This document shows, one piece after another, positions 1-5,265 of a DNA stretch of 5,492 nt (position 1 is its first letter; each line of letters begins with the position of its first letter). This stretch comes from Methanomicrobiales archaeon (lineage in GTDB: Archaea > Halobacteriota > Methanomicrobia > Methanomicrobiales > Methanoculleaceae), in the NCBI GenBank assembly GCA_019136335.1, contig JAGVUK010000263.1, positions 1 through 5,492 on the forward strand, written 5' to 3'. The translations under genes and the position numbers were made by a program. The notes under the pieces are model-generated. The model did not search any database. It saw only the letters and a list, made by a program, of their open reading frames with translations, and was not told the DNA's origin.

Positions 1-40
1 CCGGTGGGAAGCCGTGCCAGGGAGCAGTGCTGACGTCGGT

Positions 41-58
41 TTCCCGGAAGACCGGGAA
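41..58. repeat. Perfect 7-bp inverted repeat with 4-nt loop
   Basis: TTCCCGG at 41-47 pairs with CCGGGAA at 52-58 around the loop AAGA. A strong small hairpin is possible on either strand. No T-run follows it on either side, so it is not a clear terminator. Confidence 0.6.
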
Positions 59-88
59 GAATCGGCCAGTGAGAACCGGCTAGAAACC

Positions 89-121
89 GGTTCCTCCCCG
101 GTTCCTCCCCGGTTCCTCCCC
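89..121. repeat. Three perfect tandem copies of an 11-bp unit
   Basis: The unit GGTTCCTCCCC occurs at 89-99, 100-110 and 111-121 without mismatch. Just upstream, AGAACCGG (73-79) and AGAAACCGG (83-90) are near-copies of one another, and AACCGGTT (85-92) is a palindrome overlapping the first unit. Perfect identity suggests recent slippage. The 11-bp period is close to one helical turn, so a set of protein sites on one face of the helix is conceivable but unproven. Confidence 0.8.
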
Positions 122-164
122 GTGCAGTGGACCGTGGTGGCTATCGCCCCAGGGGGTGGGGACC

Positions 165-181
165 GGGGAGAGGGTCTCCCC
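165..181. repeat. Perfect 7-bp inverted repeat with 3-nt loop
   Basis: GGGGAGA (165-171) and TCTCCCC (175-181) flank a GGG loop. It is a stable hairpin in a G/C-tract region, with no T-run immediately after it on the plus strand (CC then TTCTCG follows). Confidence 0.6.
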
Positions 182-224
182 CTTCTCGCAGGCGGGTACC
201 CGTATGTTCCTCTTCAAAGCCCCC

Positions 225-242
225 GCCCCCCGGAGGGGGGGC
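225..242. repeat. C-run/G-run hairpin, 7-bp stem
   Basis: GCCCCCC (225-231) pairs with GGGGGGC (236-242) around GGAG. On the minus strand it is followed a few bases later by a CTTTG sequence, so a weak terminator for leftward transcription is possible. It lies about 260 bases beyond the phoU stop codon, which weakens that reading. Confidence 0.55.
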
Positions 243-256
243 AGTACGTAGGGATA

Positions 257-279
257 CCCGGGAAAAGCCGTCTCCCGGG
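257..279. repeat. 7-bp inverted repeat with 9-nt loop (CCCGGGA/TCCCGGG)
   Basis: CCCGGGA at 257-263 pairs with TCCCGGG at 273-279. Each arm also contains the palindrome CCCGGG, so the arms can be read as direct or inverted repeats. Read leftward, TTTT tracts lie at 287-284 and 266-263. Confidence 0.5.
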
Positions 280-302
280 ATGCAAAACCCCCGGATAGTG
301 TG

Positions 303-334
303 AGAAAAGATCGATACTCTCCTCTGTTGAGAGT
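303..334 (-). terminator. Possible terminator of the leftward phosphate operon
   Basis: On the minus strand ACTCTC and GAGAGT (334-329 and 321-316) form a 6-bp stem with a 7-nt loop, followed after a short spacer by a CTTTTC tract near 310-305. Archaeal transcription usually ends at T-rich tracts with or without a hairpin, so this could end the phoU transcript. The T-tract is short and the site is about 170 bases past the phoU stop, so the call is tentative. Confidence 0.3.
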
Positions 335-504
335 GCCGGTAATTGAGAATCGTTGCACTGGCGAAGTACCGGGTTTCGTCTGCGCTCCTGGCGGTCGGGC
401 AGATCGCGGGCGCGCTCGTCGCCGTGACCCCGCAAAAGACTTCGCCCTGCTTCCCGGGATATCGTGGACCACGTGGAAGTAAGGCGCCCCCCGCCCCTGC
501 CCCA

Positions 505-1155
505 TCACTTCACCTCCACACGCTCGCCCGTGACCATGTAGCAGACCTGCTCGGCGATGTCGCAGGCGTAATCGCCGCAGCGTTCCAGGTATCGCGCGAT
601 CATCACGAAATCGATGAACCGGGCGATGTTTTCCGGGTCCTCCATCATACGGGTGACGCTCTCCCGAAAGATGGTGTACCTGAGTTCGTCGACGGCATCA
701 TCCCGGCGCGACATCCCCTCGATGAGCGTGGTGTCCTCGGTCCGGTAGGCCTCGAGGGCATCGCTGATCATGGCAAAGACCAGGCCCGCCATATGCAGCA
801 GGCCCGCCAGGTCCGCGGTCTCCTGGTCCGCCGGGAGCCCGCCCACGAGTTTCGCGATATCCTTGCCGTACCGGCCGATACGAAAGAGCGCGACGTTCAT
901 CCGGAGCGCACAGATGATGGAGCGCAGATCGCGCGCCATGGGCTGGTAGAGCGCGATGAGGCGGAGCGCCGCCTCCTCGATAGCAAGGTTGCGCGCCGCA
1001 AGTTCGATTCTCTCTTCGTGCACGCGCCCGGCAAGCCCGGTGTCCCGCTCCTGCAGGGCGACGATCGCATCAGAGAGCATACCGTAGGCGAACGCCCCCT
1101 GTGCGAGGACCAGATCCTTGAGGCCCCTCAGTTCCTCACGGAATTTATCCACCAT
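505..1155 (-). CDS. phoU: PhoU, phosphate-transport regulatory protein
   Basis: A 216-residue helical protein of the usual length for PhoU, the cytoplasmic partner of the Pst phosphate transporter. It has two PhoU three-helix repeats. The second (about residues 160-205) carries the family motif LERCGDYACDIAE with the acidic metal-binding positions Glu191, Asp195 and Asp199. The first repeat has LFRIGRYGKDIA at about 90-101, in which the expected Glu and first Asp are Phe and Arg, so that site looks degenerate. It is the last gene of the operon, just after pstB. I chose the ATG at 1155 (protein begins MVDKFREEL, the usual PhoU opening) because an AGG lies 6 nt upstream. An ATG at 1161, one base after the pstB stop, and a TTG at 1170 are possible alternatives and would add 2 or 5 residues. 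Family knowledge suggests PhoU limits PstCAB activity when phosphate is plentiful; that role here is inferred. Confidence 0.93.
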   Translation of the reverse strand: MVDKFREELRGLKDLVLAQGAFAYGMLSDAIVALQERDTGLAGRVHEERIELAARNLAIEEAALRLIALYQPMARDLRSIICALRMNVALFRIGRYGKDIAKLVGGLPADQETADLAGLLHMAGLVFAMISDALEAYRTEDTTLIEGMSRRDDAVDELRYTIFRESVTRMMEDPENIARFIDFVMIARYLERCGDYACDIAEQVCYMVTGERVEVK

Positions 1156-1162
1156 AACCATC

Positions 1163-1927
1163 CTACCCAAAGCGCCCGGTCACGTAATTGTTGGTCAACT
1201 CTTCCCGCGGGTTCTCAAAGATCCGGGCGGTCGGCCCGAACTCGATCAGCCGGCCAAGATACATGAACCCCGTGAAGTCGCTGACCCGGGCCGCCTGCTG
1301 CATGTTGTGGGTCACGATGACGACCGTGTAGTGCTCTTTTAAGTCGTTGATGAGGTTTTCGATCTTTGAGGTGGCGATGGGGTCGAGCGCGGAGCAGGGC
1401 TCGTCCATGAGGATGACCCCGGGCCCGACCGCAAGCGTCCTTGCGATGCAGAGCCGCTGCTGCTGCCCGCCCGAAAGCCCCATGGCGGAGTCGTGGAGCC
1501 GGTCCGCCACCTCGTCCCAGAGGGCCGCCGCTTCCAGGCTCACCCTGACGATCGCATCGAGCGCCCCCCGGTTACGGACCCCGTGAACCCGGGGCCCGTA
1601 GGCGACGTTGTCGTAGATGGACGAAGGGAAGGGGTTGGGTTTCTGGAAGACCATCCCGATGCGTTTGCGTAACTCCACGACGTCGCAACCGGGGTCGCGG
1701 ATATCCCTGCCCTCAAAGAGGATCCGGCCTTCGATCCTGACACCCTCGATGAGGTCGTTGAGCCGGTTGAAACAGCGCAGCAGGGTCGACTTCCCGCACC
1801 CGGACGGACCGATCAACGCCGTGACCCGGTTGCGCGGGATGCGGACGGATATGTCGCGGAGGGCCTGGTTGTCGCCGTAGTAGAGGCTCAGGTGTTCCGT
1901 TGCAAGGATGCTGTCGTCGTCCTGCAT
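1163..1927 (-). CDS. pstB: PstB, ATP-binding subunit of the phosphate ABC transporter
   Basis: A 254-residue ABC ATPase, full length for PstB. It hydrolyses ATP on the inner face of the membrane to drive phosphate import through PstC/PstA. Visible motifs are Walker A GPSGCGKST (40-48), Q-loop Gln95 in FQKPNPFPSSIYDNVAYGPR (a PstB hallmark), ABC signature LSGGQQQR (151-158), Walker B VILMDEP (171-177), D-loop SALD (179-182) and switch His207. The C-terminus NNYVTGRFG is also typical of PstB. All catalytic residues are intact. The ATG at 1927 is preceded by GGTGA, which overlaps the permease stop codon and matches the archaeal anti-Shine-Dalgarno core at about 6 nt spacing. The gap to the permease gene is 6 bases and the gap to phoU is 1-7 bases, so the three are almost certainly cotranscribed and translationally coupled. 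Confidence 0.97.
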   Translation of the reverse strand: MQDDDSILATEHLSLYYGDNQALRDISVRIPRNRVTALIGPSGCGKSTLLRCFNRLNDLIEGVRIEGRILFEGRDIRDPGCDVVELRKRIGMVFQKPNPFPSSIYDNVAYGPRVHGVRNRGALDAIVRVSLEAAALWDEVADRLHDSAMGLSGGQQQRLCIARTLAVGPGVILMDEPCSALDPIATSKIENLINDLKEHYTVVIVTHNMQQAARVSDFTGFMYLGRLIEFGPTARIFENPREELTNNYVTGRFG

Positions 1928-1933
1928 GCTGGG

Positions 1934-3838
1934 TCACCACCGGGCTGAACTCCGGTACCGGCTCCGGACGAAGATCGCGACCAGGTAGACGGCCGTCACC
2001 AGCGCAAGAAGCACCAGCGCCGTCCCGTACTGGTTCTCTCTTGCCCCGGGGACGTTGGTTGCGAGGATGAAGAGGTGGTAGGGGAGCGCCATCACCGGCT
2101 CCATCACCGATCCGGGGAGGAGCCGCCGGGAGAAGACGACCGCGGTGAAGAGGATCGGCGCGGTCTCCCCGGCCGCCCGCCCGATGCTGAGGATCGTGCC
2201 AGTCAGGATCCCCGGCACCGCCGGCGGGAGCACGACCCGCCATATCGTCTGCCAGTGCGTCGCCCCAAGAGCGAGGCTCCCCTCCCTGACGCCGGCCGGT
2301 ATGCTCGCGAGCGCCTCTTCGGTCGTCCTGATGATGGTCGGGAGGATCATCAGCCCGAGTGTGACCAGGCCCGCGAGCAGCGATACGCCCAGGTTCAGGT
2401 AGAGCACCAGGAACGCGAACCCGAAGAGGCCAAAGACGATGGACGGCGTGCCGTTCAGGAGGTCGGCGCCCGCTCTGATGATCCCGGCGACGCGCCCGCC
2501 CCGGGTGTACTCGTGGAGGTAGATGGCGGCGCCGATGCCAATCGGGAGGGCAAAGAGGATGGCGCCCCCGACCAGGTAGATTGTCCCGAGGATAGCCGGG
2601 CCGATGCCTCCCGCCCGGCCGAGGTCGCGGGGGGGTGCGGTCAGGAACTCCCAGGAGAGCGCGGGCAGGCCGTTTGAGACGATATCAAAGAGGATCACCC
2701 CAAGGAAGAGGAGCACGATGCCGGTGGACGCGTACATGAGCCAAAACGCGATCTTCTGCCTGGTCTTCGGGGAGACCCGGCGCCCGGCGCGTGCCGCCCC
2801 GGGGAGGGGCACGGCGGCGGCCGGGATGCCTGTGGCCGCCGCAAGGAGCCCGGGAACGGCGCGGGCAAACGGCTTTGCCGCACCGCTGTGCCCACGCCGG
2901 GCACGCCGCGCCGGTCCGCCGAGCCTCAGGAGGACGTACCGCGCGATGAGGTTGACCGCGAGGGTGATCGCGAGGAGGACGACCGCCACACCGAAGAGCG
3001 CGTGGTAGTGGGTGCTGCCGGCGGCGGCCTCTCCCATCTCGATACCCAGCGTCCCGGTGAGCGTCCGGACCGGAGAAAGGACGTTCCAGAGGGGTTCAGG
3101 GATGACCGCCGCATTGCCGACAACCATGATCACCGCCATCGTCTCGCCGATCGCCCGTCCCACCCCGAGGATGATCGCGGCGGTGATGCCGGAGAGGGCT
3201 CCCGGTATCACGACCCCGGCGATCGTCTGCCAGTGTGTCGCACCGAGCGCCAGGGATCCCTCCCGGTATCCCCGGGGCACAGCGGCGATCGCATCCTCCG
3301 AGACGCTGACGATCGTCGGGAGCGCCATGATGCCGAGCAGGATGGAGCCGGCAAGCCAGGTCTCGCCGGACGGGATCTCAAAGGAGATGCGGATCCAGTC
3401 GGTCAGTATGACGAGGCCGAAGAAACCGTAGACCACCGAGGGAATCCCCGCCAGAAGTTCGACGGCGGGTTTTACGACCCCGCGCAGGCGGGGCGGCGCA
3501 AGTTCGGCGATGAAGACGGCGACCGCGATCCCGAGGGGGACGGCGATCGCCATCGCGCCGAGCGTGACAAGGAGCGTGCCGGCGATCAGCGGGAGGATGC
3601 CGTATGCCGGGGGCGTCCCCGTCGGGTTCCAGGTGTCGCCGGCAAGGAAGGCCCGGACCCCGACCTCCGCAAAGATCGGATACCCGTTCCTGACCAGGAA
3701 GACGAGGATGAAGAAGATGGCGACGACGGCAACGATCGCCGTGCAGAACCAGACTGTCCGGACGGCTCTTTCGCGGATCCGCCGCGTCCTCTTCCAGAGC
3801 GAGGAAAGTCTGCCGGGTTGGGGCAAAACTTCCGGCAT
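1934..3838 (-). CDS. pstCA: Fused PstC-PstA phosphate ABC transporter permease
   Basis: One 634-residue ORF contains both permease subunits of the Pst importer. The PstC half covers about 1-305 and has an EAA loop at 190-218. The PstA half covers about 357-634 and has an EAA loop at 516-545. Each half has about six membrane segments. Both EAA loops, which dock on PstB, contain the identical 15 residues REGSLALGATHWQTI. An Ala/Pro/Arg/Gly-rich linker of about 50 residues (about 307-356) joins them and would lie in the cytoplasm, so the topology stays consistent. No stop codon separates the halves. The only in-frame alternative start in the linker is a GTG at 2812 with no ribosome-binding site. 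I chose the ATG at 3838 because GGAGAGGAG lies 8 nt upstream and the N-terminus then resembles ordinary PstC. ATGs at 3910 (GGAG, 6 nt upstream) and 3955 (no clear site) are in frame and possible. The frame is open to 4111, but that start would lie inside the promoter. PstS is not adjacent. Confidence 0.92.
   Translation of the reverse strand: MPEVLPQPGRLSSLWKRTRRIRERAVRTVWFCTAIVAVVAIFFILVFLVRNGYPIFAEVGVRAFLAGDTWNPTGTPPAYGILPLIAGTLLVTLGAMAIAVPLGIAVAVFIAELAPPRLRGVVKPAVELLAGIPSVVYGFFGLVILTDWIRISFEIPSGETWLAGSILLGIMALPTIVSVSEDAIAAVPRGYREGSLALGATHWQTIAGVVIPGALSGITAAIILGVGRAIGETMAVIMVVGNAAVIPEPLWNVLSPVRTLTGTLGIEMGEAAAGSTHYHALFGVAVVLLAITLAVNLIARYVLLRLGGPARRARRGHSGAAKPFARAVPGLLAAATGIPAAAVPLPGAARAGRRVSPKTRQKIAFWLMYASTGIVLLFLGVILFDIVSNGLPALSWEFLTAPPRDLGRAGGIGPAILGTIYLVGGAILFALPIGIGAAIYLHEYTRGGRVAGIIRAGADLLNGTPSIVFGLFGFAFLVLYLNLGVSLLAGLVTLGLMILPTIIRTTEEALASIPAGVREGSLALGATHWQTIWRVVLPPAVPGILTGTILSIGRAAGETAPILFTAVVFSRRLLPGSVMEPVMALPYHLFILATNVPGARENQYGTALVLLALVTAVYLVAIFVRSRYRSSARW
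2771..2920 (-). other. Linker between the PstC and PstA halves
   Basis: This encodes about residues 307-356 of the fused permease: an Ala/Gly/Pro/Arg-rich stretch beginning LGGPARRARRGHSG and ending RAGRRVSPKTRQ, which leads into the first PstA membrane helix. It is where separate pstC and pstA genes would normally have a stop and a start. The valine before SPKTRQ is GTC, not a start codon, and no ATG occurs before the methionine inside the first PstA helix. Confidence 0.75.
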
Positions 3839-4047
3839 CCGCACGGCTCCTCTCCGGGTATGGGCGTCCGGGCGACCGGGCCCGGTGCGCTCTTCTCCGC
3901 GGGGCGGCATGCTGCTCTCCGGCGCTACGCTATGAAGGTCGTCTTCTCTGTTCATGGTTACGAGGCCGGGACCGGCGCCCGCCCCTTTCTGGTGCGGCCG
4001 TGAACCCGGCCATCCCTCCGCCCGTGCCCTCCGGCATCCGGGTGATC

Positions 4048-4065
4048 CCCGTGTGGGTATACGGG
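4048..4065. promoter_or_regulatory. Imperfect palindrome, candidate operator
   Basis: CCCGTGT and ATACGGG flank GGGT, with 6 of 7 positions complementary. It lies just downstream of the predicted leftward start site region, where a bound repressor could block the pst operon. The function is inferred from position only. Confidence 0.3.
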
Positions 4066-4088
4066 AGTTAGGCATTCCCGAAGAAGGG

Positions 4089-4100
4089 TATATTAATATA
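4089..4100 (-). promoter_or_regulatory. Palindromic TATA element, candidate for the pst operon
   Basis: TATATTAATATA is a perfect 12-bp palindrome, so it can be read as a TATA box in either direction. For leftward transcription it would give a start near 4070. The alternative TATA at 4134-4127 would give a start near 4105. As a palindrome it could also be a binding site for a dimeric regulator. Confidence 0.4.
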
Positions 4101-4126
4101 TGTATCTCCACGAAAACCGGGCGACG

Positions 4127-4135
4127 TATATAAAT
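4127..4135 (+). promoter_or_regulatory. TATA box for the AbrB-PhoU gene; also reads TTTATATA leftward
   Basis: TATATAAAT fits the archaeal TATA element and would place the rightward transcription start near 4156, giving a leader of roughly 24 bases before the ATG at 4180. On the opposite strand the same bases read TTTATATA, an exact consensus archaeal TATA box, so one site may serve both directions. A second TATATAT at 4146-4152 is too close to the ATG unless the mRNA is nearly leaderless. Confidence 0.5.
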
Positions 4136-4179
4136 TCAGCGTATGTATATATCCCCCCGGCGCCAACACCAGAGGAGCG

Positions 4180-5187
4180 ATGGAGATCAGAAAAGTTCAG
4201 GTCACCGGGGGTTCGTCATACATCGTATCCCTGCCGAAACAGTGGATCCGGTCGACAAAGATCCAGAAGAACGACCCTGTCGGGTTGATCGTACAGCCCG
4301 ACGGTTCGCTCCTGATCACCCCGAAGATCGGCGGGGAGTCGATCCACCGCGTCAGGGTGTTTGAGGTCGGCGCCTCGACCGACCGCACCTACCTGCTCCG
4401 CCTCCTCGTCGGGGCGTACGTCGCCGGGTTCACGGCCATCCACCTCGAAGCGAAGGGCAGGCTGCCGCCGTTCGTCCGGCAGCTGGTCAGGGAGTTCACG
4501 CAGATGGCGATCGGGCAGGAGGTGGTCGGCGAGACGGACTCCTCGATCGTGATCAAGGATCTCCTCAACCCCGCCGAGATGCCGTTTGAGAACACCATCA
4601 AAAGGATGCACCTCCTCGCACGGGGGATGCAGCAGGACGCGATGGCCGCCATACGGGGGCACGATGCGGCGCTGGCGCGGGACGTCGTCGCCCGGGACAC
4701 GGAGGTGGACCGGCTGCACTGGCTTGTCGCGCGGCAGGACAACCTCATCGTGATCGATGCCGCGCTCTCGCGCCGGATGGGCATCCCGGTGAACCAGGCG
4801 GCATACTATTTCCAGGTCAGCCGGATCGTCGAGCGGATAGCCGACCACGCCACCCGGGTGGCGCATAACGCGACCGCCCTGAGCGACCGTGAGGCCGGGG
4901 CGGCGATGCTCGACGTCATGGATGAGGCGAGCGCGCTTGCGCTTGAGATCTTCTCGGAGAGCATGGAGGCGTTCCACGCAGGAGATATCAAGAAGGCGAA
5001 CGCAACCCTCCAGAAAGTGCGCGATCTTGAGGAGAAGACCCGGGATATCGACACCCGGGCACTCGATCTCGAGGCGGTGGCGGCGATCCCCATGGGGCAG
5101 ATATCGGACAGCATCCGGCGGATCGGGGAATATTCCGGGGACATCTGCGAGTGCGTCATCAACTACATCGTCGGACAGGAGACCTGA
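4180..5187 (+). CDS. AbrB-PhoU fusion protein, likely phosphate-responsive DNA-binding regulator
   Basis: The protein has 335 residues. Residues 1-49 (MEIRKVQVTGGSSYIVSLPK, then QWIRSTKIQKNDPVGLIV and DGSLLITP) match the SpoVT/AbrB swapped-hairpin DNA-binding fold: the GGSSYIVSLPKQW segment, a KxxDPV turn and a closing beta strand. The rest is helical and contains two PhoU repeats. The first carries an intact VERIADHATRVAHNA (217-231, with Glu218 and Asp222). The second has RRIGEYSGDICE (313-324), where the usual Glu is Arg and the first Asp is Glu. The ATG at 4180 follows GAGGAG after only two bases, a tight but plausible spacing, and upstream TATA boxes fit this start. Such fusions are known in archaea and are annotated as phosphate uptake regulators. 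Placement divergent from pstCA-pstB-phoU suggests it binds the shared control region and reports on the transporter. DNA binding and phosphate response are inferred, not shown. Confidence 0.88.
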   Translation: MEIRKVQVTGGSSYIVSLPKQWIRSTKIQKNDPVGLIVQPDGSLLITPKIGGESIHRVRVFEVGASTDRTYLLRLLVGAYVAGFTAIHLEAKGRLPPFVRQLVREFTQMAIGQEVVGETDSSIVIKDLLNPAEMPFENTIKRMHLLARGMQQDAMAAIRGHDAALARDVVARDTEVDRLHWLVARQDNLIVIDAALSRRMGIPVNQAAYYFQVSRIVERIADHATRVAHNATALSDREAGAAMLDVMDEASALALEIFSESMEAFHAGDIKKANATLQKVRDLEEKTRDIDTRALDLEAVAAIPMGQISDSIRRIGEYSGDICECVINYIVGQET

Positions 5188-5221
5188 GGGCCCGGATGAG
5201 CCCGGGTGATACCCTTTTTTT
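5188..5221 (+). terminator. Hairpin plus T7 terminator after the AbrB-PhoU gene
   Basis: Immediately after the TGA, CCCGG (5191-5195) can pair with CCGGG (5202-5206), and alternatively GGGT (5204-5207) with ACCC (5211-5214). The second hairpin abuts seven consecutive T residues (5215-5221). A T-run of this length is enough for archaeal termination. The two hairpins share bases, so only one can form at a time. Confidence 0.7.
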
Positions 5222-5265
5222 GGGCCGGCGGCCGACACTCGATCAACGCATCTGCCGGTGGTAAC

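Larger units (their letters stand above)
1..504. other. Non-coding, hairpin- and repeat-rich region downstream of phoU
   Basis: No reading frame here looks like a real protein: the open frames are low-complexity, rich in Pro/Arg/Gly, and lack recognisable motifs. The stretch contains a three-copy 11-bp tandem repeat (89-121), perfect inverted repeats at 41-58, 165-181, 225-242, 257-279 and 316-334, and runs of C and G. The sequence TTCCCGGGA or close variants recurs at about 41, 52, 257, 273 and 451. It probably contains the 3' end of the leftward phosphate-operon transcript and possibly the end or control region of a gene lying left of the window. I see no tRNA, rRNA or CRISPR structure in it. 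Confidence 0.6.
3839..4179. promoter_or_regulatory. Divergent control region between pstCA and the AbrB-PhoU gene
   Basis: This 341-base gap holds the only markedly AT-rich stretch of the window (about 4086-4152), with several TATA-like elements on both strands, a perfect 12-bp palindrome (4089-4100), an 18-bp imperfect palindrome (4048-4065) and two GGGTATA copies 31 bases apart (4055 and 4086). The part nearest pstCA (3839-3955) may be leader RNA or, if the upstream start at 3955 is used, the first codons of the permease. A perfect palindrome ACCGGGCCCGGT lies at 3875-3886. I see no further gene in it. Confidence 0.75.

Noticed and set aside
1..480. tRNA, CRISPR array or insertion sequence in the gene-free stretch
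   Set aside because: No cloverleaf with a T-loop was found, the 11-bp repeats are contiguous with no spacers, and no transposase or paired terminal repeats with target duplication are visible.
80..508. 142-codon minus-strand open frame downstream of phoU
   Set aside because: Low-complexity Pro/Arg/Gly-rich translation that runs through hairpins and the tandem repeat, with no ribosome-binding site or motif.
343..1266. 307-codon plus-strand open frame crossing phoU
   Set aside because: Most of it is antisense to phoU and the end of pstB; only the first 30 or so codons look at all coding-like, and these are reported separately as a weak finding.
2888..4003. Long plus-strand open frame (371 codons) opposite the permease gene
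   Set aside because: Its translation is a highly charged Asp/Arg/Glu/Gly-rich sequence typical of the antisense of a GC-rich membrane-protein gene, with no motifs; the minus strand clearly encodes PstCA.
3930..4013. Possible 27-codon upstream ORF on the minus strand in the pst leader (ATG at 4013, TAG at 3932-3930)
   Set aside because: The GGAGG motif lies only one base from the ATG and the peptide is Arg/Pro-rich with no conserved feature; chance occurrence is likely.
3839..4111. Extending the permease to the ATG at 4111
   Set aside because: That start lies within the TATA-rich promoter core and its first 52 residues have no resemblance to PstC; transcription would begin downstream of it.
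4216..5238. Long minus-strand open frame (340 codons) opposite the AbrB-PhoU gene
   Set aside because: Repetitive charged composition and no recognisable domain; it is the antisense shadow of a well-supported gene and runs through its terminator.
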